A stretch of DNA of 5,844 nt, taken from assembly GCA_039934475.1 (NCBI GenBank), contig JBDTMC010000488.1, positions 1 to 5,844 of the forward strand. The letters are read 5' to 3'. The notes beneath the pieces are model-generated. The model was not told the DNA's origin, did no database searches, and saw only the letters and a list, made by a program, of their open reading frames with translations. Origin of the DNA: JBDTMC01 sp039934475 (GTDB lineage: Bacteria; Acidobacteriota; Terriglobia; Bryobacterales; Bryobacteraceae). Position 1 is the stretch's first letter, and every line of letters starts with the position of its first letter. A program made the position numbers and the translations under genes. This document shows, in pieces, positions 1-5,844 of this stretch.

Positions 1-355
1 CCACGAATCCGCGGTCGATCTCAGTGTCGCCATCGAGAAATAATATGAACTCGCCGCGTGCCGCTTTCCAGCCGGCATTGCGCCCGCGCGATGCCGTCAT
101 CCTTCCGCCCTGCAGACGGATGGCCAAGGCGCCTTGTTCTTCGGCGCGGTCGGGGCTGCCGTCGGTCGATTGCGAATCGACGTAGATCAGCTCCAGTTTA
201 TCGGCCGGATAGTCCATCGCCTGCACTGATCCCAGACACCGGCCTAACGCTGCGCCTTCGTTTCTTCCGATGATCACAACCGACAAGAACGCCAGTTCCT
301 TGCCGGTGGCGTGCTGTTCGATCACGGTTGCTAGGCTGGAATTGCCGTCGTGCAT
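1..355 (-). CDS. Family 2 glycosyltransferase, N-terminal part (cut by left window edge)
   Basis: Translating the minus strand from the ATG at 355 gives 118 uninterrupted codons to the window edge. After about 21 leading residues comes a GT-A nucleotide-sugar fold: strand 1 FLSVVIIGRNEG (residues 23-34), then LGRCLGSVQ, then YVDSQSTDGS (58-67), the nucleotide-binding strand of GT2 enzymes, then NAGWKAARGEF (93-103) and LFLDGDT (105-111), whose D108-G-D110 is the metal-binding DXD motif. The catalytic base and acceptor region lie outside the window, so the sugar and acceptor cannot be named. No signal peptide is visible; the visible part is cytoplasmic. The start is well fixed: an in-frame TGA lies at 371-373, no other start codon lies between, and GAAAGGA sits 6 bases upstream of the ATG. 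The gene begins inside the end of the acyltransferase gene (25-base overlap), suggesting translational coupling. It could glycosylate the NRPS product or serve polysaccharide synthesis; the sequence does not decide. Confidence 0.9.
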   Translation of the reverse strand, partial: MHDGNSSLATVIEQHATGKELAFLSVVIIGRNEGAALGRCLGSVQAMDYPADKLELIYVDSQSTDGSPDRAEEQGALAIRLQGGRMTASRGRNAGWKAARGEFILFLDGDTEIDRGFV

Positions 356-1389
356 GCCAAGTCCTTTCGCTCATATTTCAATCTCCGACGCATCCCTGTG
401 AACCGCATTTCGATCATGTAATAGGACACTGCGCCCGCCGCGATTGCAAGCACTATCCGCAGCATCGCGGGTGAATTCTGCCGCAGAATCGGGTAATGCC
501 ACAAGTAGAGGCCATAGGAGATCCGGCCCATCCAACGAAGCCAGGCCATTTCTAAGAATCGCAGTGCGGGATGTCTTTCCATCGCTCCGAACACAATCAC
601 TACTCCAGCCACCGTAATCGCGCTATAACCGCCAAGGTATAGCCCGGGGTTAAACCAATGCACAAAAGCAGCGGTCAGAACCACAATCGCCATCGCTGGA
701 TAGACCAAAACCCGGAATGCCTTCCGCGCAGCGGCGGAGATTTTACCGGATTCCATCCAGAGAGCCAAAGCGCAGCCCGCAAGTAAGGCATCGGCTCGTG
801 TGTCCGATCCGGCATAAAGTCGCATCGTGAACCCATCCGGCTGCCACAGAAACGCTCTCCACAGTCCCACCAGACAAGCCACCGACAGTAACCCGGCCGC
901 GAGCGTTCGTAGCCGCACACCCTGCGCCAGCAACCACAACAACACCGGAGGCCAGAGTAGATAAAACTGCTCCTCCACCGACAACGACCACGTGTGCGAT
1001 AGCGCCGCCAGGTCCAGCCCTGCCGCGATTGCCCAGTTCGAGCAGTAGAGCACCGTAGTCACAATTCCGAGCCGCGTTGCTACCCCTCGTTCGGCCGGCT
1101 GGAAGAACGAGAACGCCAGGCAAAACGCCAGAAATACGGCCAGGGCCGGCAGCAGTCGCAGCGCGCGCCTTCCGTAAAAACGCTTCAAGCCAATCCAACC
1201 GGTGGCCCGCCACTCTTCCCATAACAGGCACGTGATGAGAAAACCGCTCAGGACGAAGAACAGATCGACGCCAACGAAACCTCCCGGCAAAAACGGCGGC
1301 GTGAAGTTAACCGCCATCACCAGCACGATGGCGATACCGCGCAATCCTTCCAGCGCCGGACGATGTCCCAATTGAAACTGTGTATCCAT
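331..1389 (-). CDS. Acyltransferase-3 (OafA/YrhL family) integral membrane O-acyltransferase with an atypical TM1 Asn
   Basis: A complete 352-residue polytopic membrane protein, normal length for an acyltransferase-3 domain without an added SGNH domain. Family members move an acyl group from a cytoplasmic donor to sugars or other acceptors across the inner membrane. Visible family motifs: ALEGLRGIAIVL at the N-terminus, FVGVDLFFVLSGFLIT (38-53), FYGRRALRLLPAL (71-83, the RxxR pair), HTWSLSVEEQFYLLWP (132-147) and MGRISYGLYLWHYP (287-300). Hydrophobic segments fit roughly ten membrane helices. Two oddities: the R-X10-H motif reads R17-X10-N28, so the usual TM1 histidine is Asn; and only about 27 residues separate LWHYP from the final VSYYMIE helix, which looks short. 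The start is fixed by an in-frame TGA at 1393-1395, two codons upstream of the ATG. The gene begins 18 bases after the NRPS stop and overlaps the glycosyltransferase, so it is probably co-transcribed. The substrate is unknown; the NRPS product or a sugar on it is a guess from context. Confidence 0.93.
   Translation of the reverse strand: MDTQFQLGHRPALEGLRGIAIVLVMAVNFTPPFLPGGFVGVDLFFVLSGFLITCLLWEEWRATGWIGLKRFYGRRALRLLPALAVFLAFCLAFSFFQPAERGVATRLGIVTTVLYCSNWAIAAGLDLAALSHTWSLSVEEQFYLLWPPVLLWLLAQGVRLRTLAAGLLSVACLVGLWRAFLWQPDGFTMRLYAGSDTRADALLAGCALALWMESGKISAAARKAFRVLVYPAMAIVVLTAAFVHWFNPGLYLGGYSAITVAGVVIVFGAMERHPALRFLEMAWLRWMGRISYGLYLWHYPILRQNSPAMLRIVLAIAAGAVSYYMIEMRFTGMRRRLKYERKDLACTTAIPA
362..368 (-). 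promoter_or_regulatory. Ribosome binding site of the glycosyltransferase gene
   Basis: On the minus strand this reads GAAAGGA, a good Shine-Dalgarno match 6 bases before the ATG at 355. It lies inside the last codons of the acyltransferase gene and supports the overlapping start. Confidence 0.7.
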
Positions 1390-1399
1390 CGATCAGACA

Positions 1400-1403
1400 C
1401 TCC
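1400..1403 (-). promoter_or_regulatory. Probable ribosome binding site of the acyltransferase gene
   Basis: The minus strand reads GGAG here, 10 bases before the ATG at 1389, within the 18-base gap after the NRPS stop. The match is modest and the spacing a little long; coupling to NRPS translation may help initiation. Confidence 0.45.
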
Positions 1404-1407
1404 GGTC

Positions 1408-1482
1408 CTACGACGGCAGGGTCCGCCGGTACGATTCCCTGGAAATGCGCGGGATATGCGATCGTGTCGCCGGTCCCGTCGA
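1408..1482 (-). other. Short Arg-rich C-terminal tail after the PCP
   Basis: About 24 residues follow the carrier, including RSHIPRISRESYRRTLPS (1447-1464). It is too short for a catalytic domain. It could be a remnant of an inter-module linker or a short docking segment contacting the next synthetase; neither can be shown from this sequence. Confidence 0.45.
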
Positions 1483-4400
1483 GACGGTGCGGTGCCGCAA
1501 GACATCGCGGATGGTCCGGTGCTGGAACATGTCCTTCGGACTCACGTCGATTCCGGCTGACTTCGCCCGCGTCACAATGCGGAAGATGAGCAGGGAATCG
1601 CCGCCCAGTTCGAAAATATCGTCGGTCACGCCCACCTTCTCCAAGCTCAGTGCCGTTTGCCAGATCTGCACCATCTGTTCTTCTTCGGGCGTCGCTGGCG
1701 GCTCGTGGGTCCGCGCCTCCAACGGTAGTTCCGCTGCCGGATTCGGCAACGAGCGACGGTCCAGCTTTCCGTTTGGTAAGCGCGGCAGCTCATCCAGCAG
1801 TACAAAGGCTGAAGGCATCATGTAGTCAGGCAATGACTGCCGGAGCAGTTCTCGCAGCTCTCGCTGCAGGTCTTCGCTTCCGCCCTTGCGCGGCGCGTTC
1901 GCCGCTTCCAGCAGCACCACTTCGGAGATTACGTCTCCCGGGAAGGCCGGCACCACGCCTGCCGCCGCTGCCGGAGATCCGGACTTACGCAGCACAGCGT
2001 CGCACAAAGCAGTGGAGCCATCTTCGGCCCAGCGCACGTCGGCCACATAGCCGCAGGCCTCCGCGATCTCCCAAATTTTCTCCAGCGGCCAACCCTCGCC
2101 GTCACTTTCGGCGGCCTTCGCCTTCAACTCACCGAGCGTCGTCTCTTCCGTTGCACCAGAAACCAGGCTCAGTAAGGCTCGGTCATGCTTTAGGCGGGAA
2201 TTCGGAATGTTCGCTAGTCCTACCGATTCCCCAGCCTCCGATCTCAGGTACTGCTCCAGACCCTCGGGGGACATCCCGGCGCGCTGCCAGTCCAACCATA
2301 CCGGCACGTCCAGACGCCGCTGTGGGCCGTTTACATTCAGGACCACATCGTAGTGATACTGCGTGGTCTCGTTCAGTTCAGTGCCGCGCCGTAGTTGAAT
2401 CTCCACCGGGCCAAGACCGGGAATGGCCTGCCCTAACGATTGGAAGAACTGCGGATCGACGCACAACTCCTGCTCGTTAGCCACCCGCCTCCGCGTCTTC
2501 GCCAACAACTCCCGCACCGTCGAACCCTCGTTGGACTGATCGAACAACGCCGCCAGGTGGCACATCTCCAACAGCGACTTCGACTGCACGTCGCCCACAT
2601 AGATCCGCGCGCCAGGCGCCGCTGCCTCAACAGCCCTCTTTAATACATCCACCAGGTACTCAACCGACCCGAAGTACTGGATCACCGAGTGGATAATAAT
2701 CGTGTCGAAATAGCCCTTCGGTAAGCCCGTCAAATCGTGCGCCGGACCACAGTGCAACCGCACGTGCCGCAGCGCGTCTCCGGCATTGCGGATCTGCGTC
2801 CGCAACACGTCCAGCGCCACATCGGAAGTGTCGATGCCCCAGTATTCGGTGCACGAGGGCGCCAGCCGGACGCACAATTGCCCCGTGCCGCAGCCAATCT
2901 CAAGGACTTTCTTGGCGCGTCGCACTGAGATGCGGTCGAGCGCGTTGTTCATCCATTCATCGACGTGGTTCTGGGCATTCTGCAGCCGTGTCCAGCCGGT
3001 AATCACCCGATCGACATCGGCTGTGTTGCCATCCGCCGCGGCCGCACTGGCGTAAATGTGGTTCCATTGGGTGCGCCAGAAATCGATATCGGGTATCTCC
3101 TGCGCGCCCGGCCGCAGAGCGGCGTAAGCTACCAGCCGTTTGTCTCCCCCGGGGAAGTCGCGCAGCATCACAGCCGCATCGCTCACCGAAGGATGGCGCC
3201 GTACCACCGATTCGATTTCGCCCAGCTCAATGCGATACCCGCGCAGTTTCACCTGGTTATCCAGGCGCCCCATAACCTCAAACGTTCCGTCGCTGTGAAG
3301 CCGTGCCAGGTCGCCCGTACGGAACATTCTCGCGCCCGCGCCGCGGAACGGATCTATGATGAACTTCTCTGCCGTCAGTTCCGCCCTCTGGAAATAGCCC
3401 GTCGCCACGCCGTCGCCGCCGATGTATAACTCGCCCGGAACACCGGGGGGCGTGAGCTGGCCGCGGCTGTCCAGCACGTAGAAGGTGGTATTCGCCATCG
3501 GCTTGCCCACCGGGACTGGACCCTCGCCGCTCACCACCCGATACACGCTTGACCAGATCGTGGTTTCGGTTGGTCCGTACATGTTCCATAACTCGGCGCC
3601 CAGCGGCAGCAGCCGTTCCGCCAGGTCTCGCGGCAGCGCTTCGCCGCCGCAGAGCATCTTCAGATCTTTCTTGCCGCTCCACTCGGCTTCCAGAAGCAGC
3701 CGCCACGTGGCCGGTGTCGCCTGAAGGACACTGATCTTCTCATTGTTCAGAACCGCCGCCAGTTGCGTGCCGTCGATCGTCGTTTCCCGTTCGGCAATCA
3801 CCACAGTGGCGCCGGTCGTCAGCGGTAGAAACATCTCCAAACCCGCGATGTCGAAGGCCACCGTTGTGACCGCCAGCAGACGGTCGTTCTCCGTCATACC
3901 CGGCTCCGACATCATGCCCCACAGGAAGTTCACCAGCGCCTGGTGCTGGATCTGGACACCTTTGGGCTTCCCGGTCGAACCGGAAGTGTAGATGGTGTAT
4001 GCCAGGTCGGACGGGTTCGTTTCACGCGTCGAGAAGGCAGTCGCCGCGTTGATCCGGTCGCAGTCCCAGTCCAGCAACAGGGCGGGGAATTGTGAACCTT
4101 TCACCACCTCAACGCCGCCTTCGCTAAGTACTGCTACCGCTCCCGACTCCTCAAGCACAAATTCCACGCGCTCTTTCGGATATCCGGGATCGAGCGGAAT
4201 GTAATAAGAGCCCGATTTCAGCACTGCCAGCAACGCTACCGGCAAATCCACCGACCGCGGTAAACAAACCGCCACCGCTTTGTTCGGACCGGCCCCGTAT
4301 GATCGCAGCAACCCCGCCAGGCGGCCCGCCCGGTCGTTCAATTCCGCGTACGTCAATTTACGCCCGCCGCATTCCACCGCCACTTTGTGCGGCGTTCGTT

Positions 4401-5844
4401 CCACTTGTTTTTCGATCAGCCAGTGCAGGCAATCGTGCCGCGGATATTCACTCGCCGTCTGGTTTGGCTCCGTCAACACCGTCCTGCGGTCGTCTGCATC
4501 CAGCAGCGGCACGGCGCCGGCCTCCAGGGAGGTGTCGGCAGCCACGGCGCGCAGAATCTCGCGGTAGTGCCGCAGCCAGCGCTCCACCGTGCTACCGTCC
4601 AGCAGCGTCGTATTGTAGTCGCACTCCAGCGATAACCCCGTTGGACTTTCCACAATGTTGAGAAACAGGTCGAAATTTACAAAGGCTTTGCCATTGGCGT
4701 GGATGGACGCTTTCACTCCGGTGAAATCAATTCCGCTGCCCACCTGCTCCACGTTGAATTGCACTTCCACCAGCGGTAGCCGTGCCGGGTCGCGCTCCAC
4801 CTTCAGGTCTTGCACAAGCGTCCCGAACGTATAGTCCTGATGATCGCTGATGTCGAGCAGCTTCTTGCGCATCGCCGCTACCAGGTCGCTAAAGCGTGTC
4901 GACCCTTCCACGTGCGCGCGCACCGGCAGGAAGTGTACGCAGTGCCCCACCAGATTCTGGTCGTCGAGCATGGATTGACCGGCGGTCGGGATACCCACCA
5001 CCAGATCTTCCTGGCGGGACAACCGGTGCAGCAGAACGTGAAAACCGGCCAGTAGCGTCGATACCAGAGTGCCGCCGTGCTTGGCGCCCGCCTTGCGCAC
5101 ACTCTGCATCTCCTCGGCAGGAATGTGTGCGCGGAACGTGCTGCCTTCGAAGCTCTTGATTGCCGGACGCGGCCTGTCTAGAGGCAGGTCGAGAGGCGCC
5201 GGCATATCCTTAAACTCGCTCATCCAGAACATCCTTGTTTTCTTGTGATCCTGGTCGATCTCTGCCGCCAGGCCCCGGGCATAGTCTCCGAACCGTACGG
5301 CAGGCGTTAGTTGCTCCTTGTGCCCCGTCGTGCGGTCATTATAAAGTTGCGCCAATTCACCGAGAAGAATATTGATCGACCAACCATCGCAAATGATGTG
5401 ATGGAAAGTCACAATCAGAACGTGATGTTCGGCCTCCATACGTACCAAATTCGCGCGTACGAGAGGCCCCGATACGATATCGAATGGAGTCGATGCGTGG
5501 TCGTCCAGGATCTCCCGCAGCGCAGCATCTCTTGCCGCGCTCGATAGTTTGGTCAGCACGCTCACCGCCACATCCAGTTCCAGGCGCGGATGGATCACCA
5601 GCATCTGGGTCTCCGGCGACACTGTCGACCGCAGCGCGTCATGCCGGTTCAAAACTTCCTTCAGCGCTGAGACCAGCGCCGGTTGGTTTAACGATCCATG
5701 AAGATCCAGCGAAAGCGATTCGTTAAAGGCACAGTTCGGTCCATCGCCTAACTGCAGCGAAAGGAAGATCTCACGCTGCGGTGGCGTCAGCGGCACTTCC
5801 ACGGCTTCGTGCTCGGCCGCGATCCGGCCCGGGAAGATGCCCGC
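1408..5844 (-). CDS. Nonribosomal peptide synthetase, C-terminal module C-A-MT-PCP (5' end beyond right window edge)
   Basis: The frame is open from the right edge to the TAG at 1408-1410. The first possible start inside the window is a GTG at 5802, but 14 more open codons precede it and a condensation domain begins only about 3 residues after it, so the real start is probably outside. Residues are numbered from that GTG. The visible part is one full elongation module: C (about 3-445), A N-terminal core (452-900), inserted methyltransferase (about 903-1275), A C-terminal subdomain (1300-1353) and PCP (1373-1440), then a 24-residue Arg-rich tail. It should activate one amino acid (predicted glycine), N-methylate it and condense it with an upstream chain. 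There is no thioesterase, reductase or terminal condensation domain, so the chain passes to another protein. It is a cytoplasmic megaenzyme that needs a phosphopantetheinyl transferase and SAM. It lies 18 bases upstream of the acyltransferase gene in transcription order. All core motifs are intact, so it is probably functional. Confidence 0.96.
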   Translation of the reverse strand, partial: AGIFPGRIAAEHEAVEVPLTPPQREIFLSLQLGDGPNCAFNESLSLDLHGSLNQPALVSALKEVLNRHDALRSTVSPETQMLVIHPRLELDVAVSVLTKLSSAARDAALREILDDHASTPFDIVSGPLVRANLVRMEAEHHVLIVTFHHIICDGWSINILLGELAQLYNDRTTGHKEQLTPAVRFGDYARGLAAEIDQDHKKTRMFWMSEFKDMPAPLDLPLDRPRPAIKSFEGSTFRAHIPAEEMQSVRKAGAKHGGTLVSTLLAGFHVLLHRLSRQEDLVVGIPTAGQSMLDDQNLVGHCVHFLPVRAHVEGSTRFSDLVAAMRKKLLDISDHQDYTFGTLVQDLKVERDPARLPLVEVQFNVEQVGSGIDFTGVKASIHANGKAFVNFDLFLNIVESPTGLSLECDYNTTLLDGSTVERWLRHYREILRAVAADTSLEAGAVPLLDADDRRTVLTEPNQTASEYPRHDCLHWLIEKQVERTPHKVAVECGGRKLTYAELNDRAGRLAGLLRSYGAGPNKAVAVCLPRSVDLPVALLAVLKSGSYYIPLDPGYPKERVEFVLEESGAVAVLSEGGVEVVKGSQFPALLLDWDCDRINAATAFSTRETNPSDLAYTIYTSGSTGKPKGVQIQHQALVNFLWGMMSEPGMTENDRLLAVTTVAFDIAGLEMFLPLTTGATVVIAERETTIDGTQLAAVLNNEKISVLQATPATWRLLLEAEWSGKKDLKMLCGGEALPRDLAERLLPLGAELWNMYGPTETTIWSSVYRVVSGEGPVPVGKPMANTTFYVLDSRGQLTPPGVPGELYIGGDGVATGYFQRAELTAEKFIIDPFRGAGARMFRTGDLARLHSDGTFEVMGRLDNQVKLRGYRIELGEIESVVRRHPSVSDAAVMLRDFPGGDKRLVAYAALRPGAQEIPDIDFWRTQWNHIYASAAAADGNTADVDRVITGWTRLQNAQNHVDEWMNNALDRISVRRAKKVLEIGCGTGQLCVRLAPSCTEYWGIDTSDVALDVLRTQIRNAGDALRHVRLHCGPAHDLTGLPKGYFDTIIIHSVIQYFGSVEYLVDVLKRAVEAAAPGARIYVGDVQSKSLLEMCHLAALFDQSNEGSTVRELLAKTRRRVANEQELCVDPQFFQSLGQAIPGLGPVEIQLRRGTELNETTQYHYDVVLNVNGPQRRLDVPVWLDWQRAGMSPEGLEQYLRSEAGESVGLANIPNSRLKHDRALLSLVSGATEETTLGELKAKAAESDGEGWPLEKIWEIAEACGYVADVRWAEDGSTALCDAVLRKSGSPAAAAGVVPAFPGDVISEVVLLEAANAPRKGGSEDLQRELRELLRQSLPDYMMPSAFVLLDELPRLPNGKLDRRSLPNPAAELPLEARTHEPPATPEEEQMVQIWQTALSLEKVGVTDDIFELGGDSLLIFRIVTRAKSAGIDVSPKDMFQHRTIRDVLRHRTVSTGPATRSHIPRISRESYRRTLPS
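1483..1686 (-). other. Peptidyl carrier protein (PCP) domain
   Basis: Residues 1373-1440. DDIFELGGDSLLIF (1394-1407) carries the phosphopantetheine serine S1403, encoded at 1594-1596. KDMFQHRTIRDVLRHR (1423-1438) is the usual helix 3 and exit. The carrier holds the activated, methylated amino acid and then the extended chain. It is the last domain of the protein. Confidence 0.93.
1744..1905 (-). other. A-domain C-terminal subdomain (motifs A9 and A10)
   Basis: The A domain resumes after the methyltransferase at about residue 1300, with LPDYMMPSAFVLLDELP (A9, 1324-1340) and LPNGKLDRRSLP (A10, 1342-1353). K1346 is the catalytic lysine for adenylation. Finding A9 and A10 on the far side of the insert confirms that the methyltransferase is embedded rather than appended. 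Confidence 0.92.
1978..3096 (-). other. Methyltransferase domain inserted in the A domain (probable N-methyltransferase)
   Basis: About 370 residues (903-1275) separate A8 from A9, the classical insertion point of NRPS N-methyltransferases. The SAM-binding motif VLEIGCGTG is at 966-974, the acidic residue after strand 2 is in YWGIDTSD (987-994, D991), and FDTIIIHSVIQYFGSVEYL (1032-1050) and RIYVGDVQSKSLLE (1066-1079) match the conserved core. VEIQLRRGTELNE (1133-1145) and YDVVLNV complete the fold, and NIPNSRL (1198-1204) is typical of the return linker. The domain would methylate the amino nitrogen of the PCP-bound aminoacyl group before condensation. The N-terminal region has GWTRLQ (936-941) where I recall GWNSSYTG in typical members. 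Confidence 0.88.
3103..4449 (-). other. NRPS adenylation (A) domain, N-terminal core, predicted glycine-activating
   Basis: Residues 452-900. Core motifs in order: A1 LTYAELNDRA (483-492), A2 LKSGSYYIPLDPGYP (528-542), A3 LAYTIYTSGSTGKPKG (600-615), A4 FDIAGLEMF (650-658), A5 NMYGPTETTIW (740-750), A6 GELYIGGDGVATGYF (790-804), A7 FRTGDLARL (827-835), A8 GRLDNQVKLRGYRIELGEIE (845-864). All are near consensus. Hand alignment to GrsA gives specificity residues D651, I652, L655, Q694, L717, G719, M741, I749, W750 and the A10 lysine K1346. I recall DILQLG-x-IW signatures as assigned to glycine; the assignment is an inference. Confidence 0.93.
4468..5796 (-). other. NRPS condensation (C) domain
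   Basis: Residues about 3-445. The first core motif is PLTPPQREIF (4-13), followed by QLGDGPNCAFNES and RHDALRST (53-60). The catalytic HHIICDG (134-140, at 5383-5403) has both histidines, Asp and Gly intact. FGDYARGL (171-178), VVGIPTAGQ (268-276) and RDPARLPLVEVQFN (337-350) match later C motifs. The motif usually ending VN reads LVGHCVHFLPVR (284-295), with His at the usual Asn. The domain forms the peptide bond between the upstream chain and the amino acid loaded by this module. Motif quality fits an ordinary condensing type rather than an epimerase or heterocyclase (no DxxxxD in place of HHxxxDG). Confidence 0.93.

Noticed and set aside
58..273. A 71-codon plus-strand open frame at the left edge
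   Set aside because: Arg/Pro-rich and antisense to the glycosyltransferase, whose frame shows GT2 motifs including DXD.
743..1231. A 162-codon minus-strand frame inside the acyltransferase gene
   Set aside because: Gly/Val/Ala-rich out-of-frame shadow with no recognisable motif; the acyltransferase frame there carries clear family motifs.
1390..1407. A terminator or promoter in the gap between the NRPS and acyltransferase genes
   Set aside because: The gap is only 18 bases, with no inverted repeat or T-run and no room for a promoter.
1441..1482. Frameshifted remnant of a further NRPS domain after the PCP
   Set aside because: The 18 bases after the stop lead straight into the acyltransferase start, leaving no DNA for a degraded domain.
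1650..2480. A 276-codon open frame on the plus strand opposite the NRPS methyltransferase/PCP region
   Set aside because: Low-complexity Pro/Arg/Ser/Ala-rich translation typical of the antisense of GC-rich coding DNA, lying fully over well-supported NRPS domains.
5800..5802. GTG as the true start of the NRPS gene
   Set aside because: The frame stays open for 14 codons upstream to the window edge, no purine-rich ribosome site is evident before it, and the C domain starts almost at once, as expected for an internal module.

Overview
The window holds three genes, all on the minus strand, packed head to tail like one transcription unit. Read in the direction of transcription (right to left) they are: (1) the C-terminal part of a large nonribosomal peptide synthetase (NRPS), open at the right edge; (2) a complete membrane acyltransferase of the acyltransferase-3 (OafA/YrhL) family; (3) the N-terminal 118 codons of a family 2 glycosyltransferase, cut by the left edge. 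The NRPS stop and the acyltransferase start are 18 bases apart, and the acyltransferase and glycosyltransferase reading frames overlap by 25 bases. No stretch of more than about 20 bases is non-coding, and I see no RNA gene, mobile element, CRISPR array or terminator.

The NRPS part is one elongation module in the order condensation (C), adenylation (A) with a methyltransferase (MT) spliced between core motifs A8 and A9, and peptidyl carrier (PCP). It then stops without thioesterase, reductase or further condensation domain. All catalytic motifs I looked for are present: HHxxxDG in C, A1 to A10, a glycine-rich SAM motif in MT, and the phosphopantetheine serine in PCP. The A-domain specificity residues, read by hand against GrsA, give D-I-L-Q-L-G-M-I-W-K. 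As I remember published signatures, this is of the glycine type, so the module probably installs N-methylglycine (sarcosine). The frame is open to the right edge, so the protein is longer than seen here and the peptide is released by another protein.

The acyltransferase and glycosyltransferase look like tailoring enzymes, so the locus may make an N-methylated peptide that is acylated and/or glycosylated. This is inferred from gene order only. The main oddity is that the acyltransferase has Asn where the family has its near-invariant TM1 histidine, although its other motifs are intact.

The DNA is moderately GC-rich and the frames are clean. A soil-type bacterium with large secondary-metabolite loci (Acidobacteria, Myxococcota or similar) would fit, but nothing in the sequence settles the phylum.
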